From: JAFAXD01 sp035472475
Lineage (GTDB): Bacteria > Pseudomonadota > Alphaproteobacteria > Rhizobiales > Xanthobacteraceae
Reading direction: 5' to 3'
DNA length: 25,514 bases
Assembly: GCA_035472475.1 (NCBI GenBank)
Contig: DATIPA010000180.1
Span: forward strand, 1-25,514
Shown here: piece by piece, positions 1 through 8,630 of the stretch
Numbering within the stretch: position 1 is the first letter of the stretch
Layout of the letters: each line of letters starts with the position of its first letter
The notes under the pieces: model-generated
Told to the model about the DNA's origin: nothing
Seen by the model: only the letters and a program-made list of their open reading frames with translations
Database searches by the model: none
Position numbers and translations under genes: made by a program

Positions 1-1995
1 AAGCTCAGCAGCCAGTTCGAGCAAGTCCGCAAGTCCCAGGGTGACGAGGCCGCGGCGTCGATGTTCTTTGAGGAGAGCCGCAAAGCATCGGTGCTGTACC
101 GAAAGATCGAGACCTGCGGAAAGCCGTGGGCGTGCGCGATCAACGGCACGGCGGTCGGCGGCGGTTTCGAGCTCGCGCTTGCCTGTCACTATCGGGTGGC
201 TAGCAATGAAGAGCGCACGCGCGTCGGCCTGCCGGAGATCAAGGTTGGCCTGTTTCCCGGTGCCGGCGGCACCACCCGCATCGCTCGCATCCTGCCGCCA
301 GCCGATGCCTTGCAGTACCTGCTCAAGGGAGACCTGCTCCGCACCGACCGCGCCCTCAAGATGAAGCTCATCGACGCGGTCGTGCCGGCGGCCGATTTGG
401 TGAAAACCGCGAAGGATTGGATCAAGGCCGGCGGCAGCGCTAAGAAGCCCTGGGACCTGGACGGCTTCCGGTTGCCGGGCGGCGCGGTCTACTCGAAGGC
501 CGGAATGATGACGTTCCCGGCCGCCAACGCGATCTATCGGCGGGAAACCTACGACAACTATCCGGCCGCGCGCGCCATTATGCAGGTCGTCTACGAGGGG
601 CTGCTGGTGCCGTTCGACCATGCGCTGCGGATCGAGCAGCGTTGGTTCGCCAAGATCGTGCGCTCGCCGCAGGCCGCCGCGATGACGCGCTCGCTGTTCG
701 TGTCGATGCAGGAACTCAACAAAGGCGCGCGCCGTCCCGCCAACATCCCCGCTACTCGTCTCAAACGCGTCGGCATTATCGGCGCCGGCTTCATGGGCGC
801 CAGCATTGGTTACGTGACGGCGCAGGCGGGCATCGACGTTGTGCTGATCGATCAGGACCAGGCAAGCGCTGAGCGCGGCAAAGCTGTCTCGGACAAATTG
901 ATCAGCGAGCAGGTCAGTCGCGGGCGCGCGAGCGCCGCCGATCGCGATGCGCTGCTCGGACGCATCACCACAACGGCGGACTACGCAGCGCTGAAGGATT
1001 GCGATCTCGTGATCGAAGCTGTGTTCGAGCGCCGCGACGTGAAGGCGCAGGCCGTCAAGAAGGCGCAGGATGTTATCGGCGAGAAGGTGATCTTCGGATC
1101 TAACACGTCGACCTTGCCGATCACGTCGCTTGCCACCGAGTTCAAGGACCCGGCTCGCTTCATCGGCATTCATTTCTTTTCGCCGGTCGAAAAAATGATG
1201 CTGGTCGAGATTATTTCGGGCAAGTCCACCGGAAATGCGGCGCTTGCCACCGCGATGGACTATGTGCGCGCGATCAAGAAAACACCGATCGTCGTCAATG
1301 ACTCCCGCGGCTTCTACACGTCGCGGGTGGTCGGCACCTACCTTCGTGAAGGCCATCTGATGCTGAGCGAGGGCGTTCCGCCCGCCATGATCGAGAACGT
1401 AGCCCGCATGGCCGGCATGCCGGTCGGCCCGCTCGCCCTCAATGACGAGGTCGGGGTCGATCTCGCCTGGAAGATCCTGTTGGCAACTGAGGCCGACCTT
1501 GGTCCGCAGGCGCTCGATCCGCGCCAGAAAGCCGTGCTTGAGCAGATGGTCGCGAAGAAGGAGCGCTACGGCCGCAAGAACCGCAAAGGCTTCTATGACT
1601 ATCCGGAGAAGGGCCCCAAACGCCTGTGGCCCGGTCTCGTCGATCTGCAGGCCAAGAAGCTTGATCCGGACTCAATCGACGTTGAGGAACTCAAGCAACG
1701 CCTGCTTGGCATCCAAGCGCTGGAGACGGCGCGCTGCTTTGAAGAGCACGTGCTCACCGATGTGCGCGAGGCCGACGTCGGGTCGATCCTCGGTTTCGGG
1801 TTTGCACCTTTTTCGGGCGGCACGCTGAGCTACATCGATATGACGGGGGTCAAGCAATTCGTCGAGCAGTGCCGCAAGCTTGAGGCGAAATACGGCGAGC
1901 GCTTCAAGCCCGCGCAGCTCCTCCTCGATATGGCGGCCAAGGGCGAGAGCTTCTACGCGCGCTTCGCGTCCGGCGGCCACGAAAAGGCGGCATAA
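1..1995 (+). CDS. fadJ: Fused enoyl-CoA hydratase / 3-hydroxyacyl-CoA dehydrogenase (5' partial)
   Basis: Fatty-acid beta-oxidation multifunctional enzyme (FadB/FadJ alpha-subunit type) that hydrates 2-enoyl-CoA and oxidises the resulting 3-hydroxyacyl-CoA with NAD+. The frame is open from base 1, so the start lies outside the window; the first ATG seen, at 61, is internal because crotonase-fold sequence precedes and spans it. Crotonase part: the oxyanion-hole segment GTAVGGGFELALAC and the PEIKVGLFPGAGG segment, whose first Glu matches a catalytic Glu of this family. The NAD-binding part starts at GAGFMGASIG (about base 781), followed by SNTSTLPITSLA and the catalytic-His segment HFFSPVEKMM. 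The C-terminal 3HCDH domain contains GMPVGPLALNDEVGVDL and GRKNRKGFYDY. About 665 residues are visible of roughly 700-740 usual. A thiolase partner would be expected nearby but is not in the window. The choice between fadJ and fadB is uncertain. Confidence 0.93.
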   Translation, partial: KLSSQFEQVRKSQGDEAAASMFFEESRKASVLYRKIETCGKPWACAINGTAVGGGFELALACHYRVASNEERTRVGLPEIKVGLFPGAGGTTRIARILPPADALQYLLKGDLLRTDRALKMKLIDAVVPAADLVKTAKDWIKAGGSAKKPWDLDGFRLPGGAVYSKAGMMTFPAANAIYRRETYDNYPAARAIMQVVYEGLLVPFDHALRIEQRWFAKIVRSPQAAAMTRSLFVSMQELNKGARRPANIPATRLKRVGIIGAGFMGASIGYVTAQAGIDVVLIDQDQASAERGKAVSDKLISEQVSRGRASAADRDALLGRITTTADYAALKDCDLVIEAVFERRDVKAQAVKKAQDVIGEKVIFGSNTSTLPITSLATEFKDPARFIGIHFFSPVEKMMLVEIISGKSTGNAALATAMDYVRAIKKTPIVVNDSRGFYTSRVVGTYLREGHLMLSEGVPPAMIENVARMAGMPVGPLALNDEVGVDLAWKILLATEADLGPQALDPRQKAVLEQMVAKKERYGRKNRKGFYDYPEKGPKRLWPGLVDLQAKKLDPDSIDVEELKQRLLGIQALETARCFEEHVLTDVREADVGSILGFGFAPFSGGTLSYIDMTGVKQFVEQCRKLEAKYGERFKPAQLLLDMAAKGESFYARFASGGHEKAA

Positions 1996-3228
1996 TTGCC
2001 GGCAATGACCGGCACTAAGCGCTCCTTCCTGAGTTGGCGCGAGATCCCCGGCGGGGTGTGGGCGCTCGGCATCGTGTCGATGCTGATGGATATCTCCTCA
2101 GAGATGATCCATGCGCTGCTGCCGCTCTACCTGGTGACGGTACTCGGCGCCTCGATGTTGACGGTCGGCACGATCGAGGGCGTAGCCGAGGCGCTCGCAA
2201 TGATCACCAAGATTTTCTCGGGCGCGCTCAGCGACTATCTCGGCAAGCGCAAGCTGCTGGCGGCTACGGGATACGGGATCGCGGCTTTCACCAAGCCGGT
2301 GTTTCCGCTCGCATCGACCATCGGCTGGCTGGTCGCGGCACGTTTTGTCGATCGCATCGGCAAGGGCATCCGCGGGGCGCCACGCGATGCCCTTATCGCC
2401 GACCTCACACCTGCGGACTTGCGTGGCGCGAGCTACGGTTTGCGGCAATCACTCGACACCATCGGCGCGGTGCTTGGACCGCTGGCCGCGGTGGTGCTGA
2501 TGTTGGCGCTGGCGGACAGTTTCACCGCGGTATTCTGGGTTGCGGTGATACCGGCGTTCGCTTCGTTCGCGGTCATTGTGCTCTGGGTAAGTGATCCACA
2601 CCGTCCAGCTACCGGTGCAGCGGCGCGTTCGCCGTTGTCGCCGACTGGGCTCGCCCGTATGAGCGGCGCCTATTGGGTGGTCGTCGGCATTGCCGGCGTA
2701 TTCACCTTGGCACGCTGCAGCGAGGCGTTCCTGTTGCTGCGCGCGCAGTCGGTCGGTGTCCCGCTTGCGGTCGTGCCGCTCGTGTTGGTGATCATGAATG
2801 TCACCTACGCGCTCTCCGCCTGGCCCACGGGGGTGTTATCGGATCGCTTTGGTCGCTACAACCTGCTGGCTGGCGGATTTGCCCTGCTGGTTGCTGCCGA
2901 CCTCGCGCTCGCCTTTGCGAACGGCATCGTCATGCTCGGCATCGGGATCGCGTTATGGGGCCTACATATGGGGCTCACACAAGGTCTCCTGGCGAGCCTT
3001 GTCGCCGACCATGCGCCCGAGCAGCTGCGTGGCACGGCCTTCGGAATGTTCAACCTCGTCACTGGAATCGCGACCTTGCTGGCAAGCGTGATCGCCGGCG
3101 CGCTGTGGGACTCGGTCGGTCCGACCGGCACGTTTCTCGCCGGCGCGGCCTTCACCGCCGTCGCACTTGCGGGGCTTCCGGCAACAAAAAGGGGCGGCTT
3201 CGCATCCGCCCCTTCCGAACGCCAATAA
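1996..3228 (+). CDS. MFS transporter
   Basis: Major facilitator superfamily permease of about 410 residues with roughly 12 hydrophobic segments, acting in the inner membrane; the substrate cannot be read from the sequence. The family loop motif between TM2 and TM3 is visible as GALSDYLGKRK, with its counterpart in the second half as GVLSDRFGRYN. RFVDRIGKGIRGAPRDAL is a conserved stretch of one MFS branch. The TTG start at 1996 follows directly on the TAA of the preceding gene and has an AGGCGG ribosome-binding site 5 bases upstream; ATG at 2005 is the alternative but lacks a site at good distance. The junction suggests co-transcription with the beta-oxidation gene. Its last codons overlap the pckA terminator on the other strand. 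Confidence 0.85.
   Translation: MPAMTGTKRSFLSWREIPGGVWALGIVSMLMDISSEMIHALLPLYLVTVLGASMLTVGTIEGVAEALAMITKIFSGALSDYLGKRKLLAATGYGIAAFTKPVFPLASTIGWLVAARFVDRIGKGIRGAPRDALIADLTPADLRGASYGLRQSLDTIGAVLGPLAAVVLMLALADSFTAVFWVAVIPAFASFAVIVLWVSDPHRPATGAAARSPLSPTGLARMSGAYWVVVGIAGVFTLARCSEAFLLLRAQSVGVPLAVVPLVLVIMNVTYALSAWPTGVLSDRFGRYNLLAGGFALLVAADLALAFANGIVMLGIGIALWGLHMGLTQGLLASLVADHAPEQLRGTAFGMFNLVTGIATLLASVIAGALWDSVGPTGTFLAGAAFTAVALAGLPATKRGGFASAPSERQ
3186..3212 (-). terminator. Rho-independent terminator of pckA
   Basis: Read on the minus strand this is GGGGCGG, an 8-base loop, CCGCCCC, then TTTTTG: a perfect 7-bp GC stem followed by a U tract. It begins 27 bases after the pckA stop codon. The T run is only on the minus-strand side, so it serves pckA and not the MFS gene whose last codons contain it. 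Confidence 0.8.
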
Positions 3229-3239
3229 GCAGCAATCTG

Positions 3240-4853
3240 CTATTCCGCCGCGATCCGCACCTCAGGGGCAGCGGCGCGCACGTCGGCATCGACGTGGCTC
3301 TCATACTTGGTGAAGTTCTCCTGAAACATGCGGACCAGCTTGCGCGCGGTCTCGTCGAACTCGGCCTTGTTCTGCCAGGTCTTGTATGGGTAGAGCAGAT
3401 GCGGCTCGACCCCCGGCAAAGCGGTCGGCACCGAAAACCCGAAATAAGGATCGGTCCGGAATTTCGCGTTCTTGAGCGAACCGTCGAGCGCTGCGGTCAG
3501 CAGCGTGCGGGTGACTTTGATCGGCATGCGGCGACCGACGCCGTAGCGGCCACCGGTCCAGCCCGTGTTGACGAGCCAACAATCAACCCCGTGGGCGCCG
3601 ATCAGTTCGCGCAGCAGATTCCCATAGACCGACGGATGCCGGGGCAGAAACGGCGCGCCGAAGCAGGTCGAGAATTCCGGCTCGACACCGGTGAGACCCC
3701 GCTCGGTGCCGGCGACCTTTGCGGTATAGCCAGAAAGGAAATGGTACATCGCCTGCGCCGGCGTCAGCTTCGCAATCGGCGGCATCACGCCGTAGGCATC
3801 GGCGGTCAGCATGACCAGATTCTTTGGCTGCCCGGCACGGCCGGTGCGCGATGCGTTCGGGATGAACTCCAGCGGGTATGCGGCGCGCGTATTCTCGGTT
3901 CTGGACTCGTCGTCGAAGTTGCAGATGCGCGTTTCCGGATCGAACACGACATTTTCGAGCACGGTCCCGAACCGATGCGTAGTGGCGTAGATCTCCGGCT
4001 CCGCCTCGGCCGAGAGTTTGATGCACTTCGCGTAACAGCCGCCTTCGAAATTGAACACGCCCTGCGGGCCCCAGCCGTGCTCGTCATCGCCGATCAAGGT
4101 GCGGTTGGGATCAGCCGACAACGTGGTCTTGCCGGTTCCCGACAGCCCAAAAAACAGCGCGACGTCGCCTGCGGGGCCGACGTTGGCCGAGCAGTGCATT
4201 GGCATCACGCTTTCGGCCGGCAGGTAATAGTTGAGGGTGGTGAACACCGACTTCTTCATCTCGCCGGCGTAGAAGCTGCCGCCGATCAGAATAATGCGCT
4301 TGCTGAAATTGATGGCGATCACCGTTTCGCTGCGTACGCCGTGACGCTTCGGGTCGGCGGCAAACGACGGCAGGCACAAAATCGTGAAATCCGGCACGTA
4401 AGTAGTGAGCTCGGCACGATCGGGGCGTATCAACAGCGCTCGGATGAACATCGAGTGCCAGGCAAGCTCGGTGTAAACACGCGCCTTGATCCGGTATTTC
4501 GGATCAGCGCCGCCGTAGAGATCCTGGGCGAACAGCTGCATGCCGCCGGCATGCGCGAGAAAGTCGTTGAGCAGGAGATCGAACTGGGCGGGTGTGAGCT
4601 TGCCGTTCTTTTCCCACCACACCGTCTTTTCGGTCTGCTCGTCGCAAACCACGAATTTGTCCTTGGGAGATCGGCCGGTGTGGACACCAGTCTCGGCGCA
4701 AAACGCGCCGCCGTTCACGATGAAGCCTTCGCGATTGGCAACTGCATGTTCGTAAAGCGCGGGCTCGGTAAGGTTCCAGTGGATGCCCGCCAGACCTTTG
4801 AAACCAAATTTTTCGGCGCCATGAGCGCCGTTCCGCAATCCTGTTTCCTGCAC
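3240..4853 (-). CDS. pckA: Phosphoenolpyruvate carboxykinase (ATP)
   Basis: Converts oxaloacetate and ATP to phosphoenolpyruvate, CO2 and ADP; a key cytosolic enzyme of gluconeogenesis from C4-dicarboxylates. The 537 residues are the usual length for the ATP-dependent family. The P-loop GLSGTGKTT lies at 236-244, followed by the metal-site segment IGDDEHGW. TGRSPKDKF near residue 60 is the conserved substrate-binding stretch. MPMHCSANVG (about 217-226) and NTGWTGGRYG are also typical. The start is GTG: its complement occupies 4851-4853, and a GGTGGAGG ribosome-binding site stands 7 bases upstream. It has its own promoter (4959-4987) and terminator (3186-3212), so it is a single-gene unit. In many Hyphomicrobiales pckA borders chvI; here about 8 kb separates them. 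Confidence 0.97.
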   Translation of the reverse strand: MQETGLRNGAHGAEKFGFKGLAGIHWNLTEPALYEHAVANREGFIVNGGAFCAETGVHTGRSPKDKFVVCDEQTEKTVWWEKNGKLTPAQFDLLLNDFLAHAGGMQLFAQDLYGGADPKYRIKARVYTELAWHSMFIRALLIRPDRAELTTYVPDFTILCLPSFAADPKRHGVRSETVIAINFSKRIILIGGSFYAGEMKKSVFTTLNYYLPAESVMPMHCSANVGPAGDVALFFGLSGTGKTTLSADPNRTLIGDDEHGWGPQGVFNFEGGCYAKCIKLSAEAEPEIYATTHRFGTVLENVVFDPETRICNFDDESRTENTRAAYPLEFIPNASRTGRAGQPKNLVMLTADAYGVMPPIAKLTPAQAMYHFLSGYTAKVAGTERGLTGVEPEFSTCFGAPFLPRHPSVYGNLLRELIGAHGVDCWLVNTGWTGGRYGVGRRMPIKVTRTLLTAALDGSLKNAKFRTDPYFGFSVPTALPGVEPHLLYPYKTWQNKAEFDETARKLVRMFQENFTKYESHVDADVRAAAPEVRIAAE

Positions 4854-4928
4854 GAATAAACCTCCACCTGCCGGTCCGGCATCCCGTTAGAGCGCCGGAA
4901 TCCTCCCCGAGCTGACCTTGCAGCCAGG

Positions 4929-4967
4929 GACTATAGCCCCGGGGCCGCTGTCACGCGACCTATAGTC
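4929..4967. repeat. Inverted repeat GACTATAG / CTATAGTC in the pckA promoter region
   Basis: Perfect 8-base arms at 4929-4936 and 4960-4967, 23 bases apart. One arm covers the predicted pckA -10 hexamer and the other lies in the start of the predicted transcript. It could be a paired operator or a chance duplication of a -10-like sequence; no regulator can be named from sequence. Confidence 0.4.
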
Positions 4968-4987
4968 ACGCAAGCAGGCCCTGCCAA
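4959..4987 (-). promoter_or_regulatory. Probable sigma-70-type promoter of pckA
   Basis: On the minus strand TTGGCA (complement of 4982-4987) is followed after exactly 17 bases by TATAGG (complement of 4959-4964). That is a good alphaproteobacterial -35/-10 pair, giving a leader of about 100 bases before the GTG start. The same -10 hexamer is used by the ahcY promoter in this window. Assigned by eye, without transcript data. Confidence 0.55.
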
Positions 4988-5057
4988 GCGGTAGCTGCGT
5001 GCGTTCGCAAGGAGAGTCGGTCGTGCAATCGAGAACGCGTTGTGCGGTGCAACAGTT

Positions 5058-6074
5058 TCAGTCCACCAAGCCTTTTCCGGTCATCCATTTCTGAATCAGG
5101 TCGGCGATTTCCCCGTTGTTCTTGTCCATGATCAACATGTGTGAATTGCCCTTGATGCCGACGTCGGGAAGCTGGACGACATCCACGCTGCCGCCAGCCG
5201 CACGTACGGCGGCGGCATATTCCGTATCGATCTTGCGATAGGTGACCCAACGCGAGTCCTTGTCGATTGCGTCGCCGAACAGCATCAGGATCGGCGTCGC
5301 CTTGAGAGCTGAAGCGCGCTCGAGGTTGCCGGCGCCGGCGGATTCCACCGCGATAATGGCCTTGATCTTGTCGGGGCGTGCCTGGGCGACCTTGAACCCG
5401 AACAAACCGCCCTGGCTGTGGAATAGCAGGACGCATGGGCAGATCTTGTCGACAAGTTCGGTATAGGCCGCAGTGACCGCGTCATCGGTCGAAAGCCAGC
5501 GTGGCACCACTTGCTTCATGAACTGATCGTAGGCCTCGACCGGGAATTGATTGCCTGGGGTCACCTGGCGCCTGGCGGGGTCGGGATTGAACGAGCCTTG
5601 TCCAGTGCCGATGCGGAATCGTTCGAACGGATCCGTGGTGGTGAGAAAAATTGGGTCGCCGATCCAAATGTCGGGGCTGGCAAAGCCGGAGCGGCCGCGC
5701 TCGACCGCATTTGAGACATAGACGTCCCACCCCTTGCGAATAAATATGTTGACGAAGCCCTCGCGCCCGTCGGGCGTTGTCTCGAAGCTCGCGCCGGTCA
5801 GTCCGCCACCATGCCAGAGCAGCAGAGGATATTTGCCCTTGCGATTCTGCGGCAGGAAAAACTGGACGTACATCTGCTCGACCTGATAGCGGCCATTGGG
5901 ATCGAGCCGGGAAGGCGGTCCACCGGGAACCCGGACAATCTCCTGCACCGGCCGGCCGCTGATCTCGACCACCCGCCCACCGATATGGAACGAACCCATG
6001 TCGCGCAGCACGATCGGATCCGCAATCGCCGGCGTGACCGTGACACAGAGCAACATCACGACGAGCCGAAGCAT
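5058..6074 (-). CDS. Exported alpha/beta-hydrolase, esterase-713-like
   Basis: Predicted exported carboxylesterase of the alpha/beta-hydrolase fold, 338 residues, natural substrate unknown. ATG at 6074 is chosen over upstream in-frame starts because AGGAGG stands 5 bases before it and because it begins a clean signal peptide (MLRLVVMLLCVTVTPAIADP, cleavage likely after Ala18). LLLWHGGG (85-91) is the oxyanion-region motif. The nucleophile elbow is FHSQGG with Ser220, not the common GxSxG. The likely acid is Glu244 (AIIAVESAG) and the likely base His312 (GNSHML). Spacings of +24 and +92 from Ser equal those I recall for the Ser206-Glu230-His298 triad of Alcaligenes esterase 713. It lies 71 bases downstream of the DUF4166 gene in the same direction and may share its transcript. 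Confidence 0.8.
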   Translation of the reverse strand: MLRLVVMLLCVTVTPAIADPIVLRDMGSFHIGGRVVEISGRPVQEIVRVPGGPPSRLDPNGRYQVEQMYVQFFLPQNRKGKYPLLLWHGGGLTGASFETTPDGREGFVNIFIRKGWDVYVSNAVERGRSGFASPDIWIGDPIFLTTTDPFERFRIGTGQGSFNPDPARRQVTPGNQFPVEAYDQFMKQVVPRWLSTDDAVTAAYTELVDKICPCVLLFHSQGGLFGFKVAQARPDKIKAIIAVESAGAGNLERASALKATPILMLFGDAIDKDSRWVTYRKIDTEYAAAVRAAGGSVDVVQLPDVGIKGNSHMLIMDKNNGEIADLIQKWMTGKGLVD

Positions 6075-6145
6075 GATCGCCTCCTGCGTTCCCGGATTTG
6101 CAATTGCCAAACGGATGAACCCTGGCAGCGCATCATAGCGAACCC

Positions 6146-7804
6146 TCACGCGCGCGGAATAAGCCAACCCTGATAACGAACGATGAGCCCGGTCAGCGGA
6201 TGGCTTATCTCCACGTGAAACTTGAACCGGCCGTCTTCGACGAACTCATAGGCCGTGCCGATGGGCGCCCACGCCCGCGGCAGCACGACGCCGAAGAAGG
6301 TCCAGCGCCGCACGATCAGGCGCATGCGGCTGTCGTCGACGACAAGTGCGAGACCGAACCGGAACGGTCCAAAGCGTTCGCACAGAAGACGCTCGAAACG
6401 GCCGCTTCCTTCCTGCTGTGTCGTGACGAAGCCGCGATCGGAAAATTGCCGCCGCCACGTTTCAATCCCGTCGCGCGCCGTGAAGGTGACCTTGACCGGG
6501 ACATGGTCGCCGGCATCGGGAAATCCAAACAGGGTCGCGACCAATCGCGCCAGCGCCGCGGTGGCGCGCTCGACGCGTGCCACACCTTCGGCCTTAAGCT
6601 CACTCTTGGGTTCGTGCATGGCGCGCCACGGCGCAGGCATTCGGTCGAACGCGTCACCGAGCAGGCGGCGATAGAGCGGCGCCGACGCTGGCAAACGGGT
6701 TCGCGTGCCGGTGTAAATGCGACGGCGCGCGAACATTGCCTCGTAGTCGGATAGTTCCACATCGTTGGTTGCTGGTCGCGCGCCGGCAGCCGGGCGGCGG
6801 CCGGCAATGCAATTGCGGATGATGACTTCGGCTGCCATCGACGGAATGAAGGGTCCGTCGTCGCCTTCCGCGATCATGTGCCATGAACGTTCGGTCTGCT
6901 GCCCCTGCGGGTCCAGTCCCTCCACTGAGACGAACATGCCCCCGCGATGTTCGCCCCAGCGCAGGAGGTTGCTGACACGATGCATGAAAGGGGCGAGTGG
7001 CGTGAGCGAAGGGATGAGACGCAGACGCACCGCCTGCGCCAACACGTTCAGCGCGCGATGCAAGCTTTCCGGCACTGGGCCAGCACCCATCCACACGTCT
7101 CGCAGGCTCGGCCAAAGTGCGGGCAGGACCTCGAGATCCGGAACGTCGACCAGCGAGAAATGTACTTGGTCGAGCGGCAACCGGCCGGGCGGCGCGATCA
7201 CGTAGCGCCGTGTTTCGGCGAGCGCATAGTGTGGCTTTCCGTCGGGGATGGAGGTGATTGGCTTGCCGGCATAGCTCGTGATCGCGCGGATGACGTTGAG
7301 GCCGACGCCCGCGTAAGGCGAGGGCGCGATGCCGCCGGCGACCGCCTCAAGGGTTGCGATGTCGCTTGCGAGCCTGCGGATAACAGCGGCGGTCAGCACT
7401 GGGAAGCTGCTGACGCCGGCGAGCAGGAAAATCCCGCGCGCCTTTGCGTCGGCGTCGAATTGCGCGATCCCTTTGACAAAGCCAGCGCTGTCGGCGAGGT
7501 CGAGATAGTCAATTCGCCGGGCCAGCGCGGCGCGCACCATCCGATACGGATCGTCGTAGAGCTGAAACGGCCCCGACGCATCGACGATCAGATCAGGGGC
7601 GAGCTCGGCCAGCTGCGAGTCGATCGCGCCGTTGCGATCAAATGACGCCGGTGTCGCGTTGGAAGTGCCGAGATGCGCGCAAAATGCCGCGGCCTTCTCG
7701 CGACTACGGCCAGCGATGATCAGTCTCGCCGCGGGCTCGTCGGCGAGCAGTTGCGCCAACCGACCACCGAACGTGCCGTAACCGCCGAGGATGAGGACTC
7801 TCAT
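6146..7804 (-). CDS. Saccharopine-dehydrogenase-like oxidoreductase with C-terminal DUF4166
   Basis: Two-domain protein of 552 residues. The N-terminal Rossmann fold begins at residue 1 with MRVLILGGYGTFGGRLAQLL (glycine-rich loop 7-14) and resembles the NAD(P)-binding domain of saccharopine dehydrogenase and related putative reductases. The C-terminal part, from about residue 370 (YRRLLGDAFDRMPAPWRAMH), matches DUF4166 as I know it, including the end segment GLIVRYQGWLIPR. No substrate is established for this architecture; true lysine-pathway activity is unlikely. The ATG complement is 7802-7804 and the ribosome-binding site is weak. It starts 55 bases after the ParA-like gene and may be cotranscribed with it, but no functional link is evident. 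Confidence 0.8.
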   Translation of the reverse strand: MRVLILGGYGTFGGRLAQLLADEPAARLIIAGRSREKAAAFCAHLGTSNATPASFDRNGAIDSQLAELAPDLIVDASGPFQLYDDPYRMVRAALARRIDYLDLADSAGFVKGIAQFDADAKARGIFLLAGVSSFPVLTAAVIRRLASDIATLEAVAGGIAPSPYAGVGLNVIRAITSYAGKPITSIPDGKPHYALAETRRYVIAPPGRLPLDQVHFSLVDVPDLEVLPALWPSLRDVWMGAGPVPESLHRALNVLAQAVRLRLIPSLTPLAPFMHRVSNLLRWGEHRGGMFVSVEGLDPQGQQTERSWHMIAEGDDGPFIPSMAAEVIIRNCIAGRRPAAGARPATNDVELSDYEAMFARRRIYTGTRTRLPASAPLYRRLLGDAFDRMPAPWRAMHEPKSELKAEGVARVERATAALARLVATLFGFPDAGDHVPVKVTFTARDGIETWRRQFSDRGFVTTQQEGSGRFERLLCERFGPFRFGLALVVDDSRMRLIVRRWTFFGVVLPRAWAPIGTAYEFVEDGRFKFHVEISHPLTGLIVRYQGWLIPRA

Positions 7805-7859
7805 CCGCAGCGGTATATCAACAACCTCAGGCGATGTGGTGCGATGCGGGTGGACCTGG

Positions 7860-8540
7860 TCAGGCCGATGCGGCCAAATCCTGCGTCGGCTCGCGGCTGG
7901 CCGTATCGATGAACGCTAGCAATGCCTCGTCCATCGCCAGCGCAACCGAGCGCAGTTTCGGTTGTCCGGCTTCCCGCCCGGTTCGTCCGGTCGCGTACAG
8001 GGAAATGAAGCCATCTTTCTGCGGCAGCACGGCGTCAATCACCGCGATGCGGTTCATCTCGAGAATCGAACGCGCTTGCTGCTCCTGCCGCTTGGAGCCG
8101 CCGGTTCTACAAAACACGATGGCCACGCGCTCGGACGGAATGCCGGCATTGCGCAGCGACTCGACGACACGCAGCGTCGGCGACACGTCGTCCAACGAAA
8201 AGCTCGACGGCAGGAACACGACATCCGAAGAAAGCGCGAGATCCAGACTGATCTCGTCGTGCTGCCCACGCGTGTCGATCACAATGTCTTGATACTCGAA
8301 TTCCACCCGCCCGAGTTTCTTTTCTTTGGAGAACGCCGCGACCTCGATCGTCGGTGTAAACGCGCGGGCAACGCGCTGAGCCTGCCAACGCATGCAGGTT
8401 CGCTGATCGACGTCAAAATCCGCGAGCAACACCTTGCGGCCCGCGTACGCAAGCGCAACCGCCGCGGAGCGCGCGAGCGTCGACTTTCCGACACCACCTT
8501 TTTGCGAGGTGAACAGAATTCGACGGGGCATCGTGGTCAT
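7860..8540 (-). CDS. ParA/MinD-family P-loop ATPase
   Basis: Small ParA-type ATPase, about 226 residues, with the deviant Walker A motif KGGVGKST right after the first strand (residues 14-21 from this start), KVLLADFDVDQR as the switch I/A' region and IVIDTRGQHDE as the Walker B region. Such proteins use ATP-dependent dimerisation on nucleoid DNA to segregate or position cargo; plasmid ParF and Agrobacterium VirC1 are comparable small members without an N-terminal HTH domain. Three in-frame ATGs (8549, 8540, 8531) precede the fold; 8540 is chosen because GGAG stands just upstream, but the start is uncertain, and the open frame extends to a TTG at 8579. It is divergent from an RHH protein gene, a usual partner type of small ParA proteins. 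No ParB gene or clear parS cluster is present, so it is unlikely to be the chromosomal ParA. Confidence 0.85.
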   Translation of the reverse strand: MTTMPRRILFTSQKGGVGKSTLARSAAVALAYAGRKVLLADFDVDQRTCMRWQAQRVARAFTPTIEVAAFSKEKKLGRVEFEYQDIVIDTRGQHDEISLDLALSSDVVFLPSSFSLDDVSPTLRVVESLRNAGIPSERVAIVFCRTGGSKRQEQQARSILEMNRIAVIDAVLPQKDGFISLYATGRTGREAGQPKLRSVALAMDEALLAFIDTASREPTQDLAASA

Positions 8541-8573
8541 GGTCTCCATGCGGGGCCGAGTCAGCTTTTGGGC

Positions 8574-8609
8574 TGACAATTGTCAAACATCATGACATAT
8601 TACTATCAT
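8574..8609 (+). promoter_or_regulatory. Palindromic promoter region between the ParA-like and RHH genes
   Basis: AT-rich stretch in otherwise GC-rich DNA. The perfect 12-bp palindrome TGACAATTGTCA lies at 8574-8585. Its right half supplies TTGTCA (8580-8585), followed after 18 bases by TATCAT (8604-8609), a good plus-strand promoter for the RHH gene. On the minus strand 8581-8586 reads TTGACA, a perfect -35 for the ParA gene, though no clear -10 follows. TGACA/TGTCA pentamers recur at 8574, 8581, 8593 and 8641, as expected of an operator bound by an RHH dimer. Autoregulation by the RHH protein is inference. Confidence 0.5.
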
Positions 8610-8630
8610 AATAGCGCGATTCGGCGAACA

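Noticed and set aside
2673..4859. 728-codon plus-strand open frame
   Set aside because: It starts inside the MFS gene in another frame and runs antisense through all of pckA; composition is Arg/Gly/Ala-rich with no domain, as expected of a shadow frame in GC-rich DNA.
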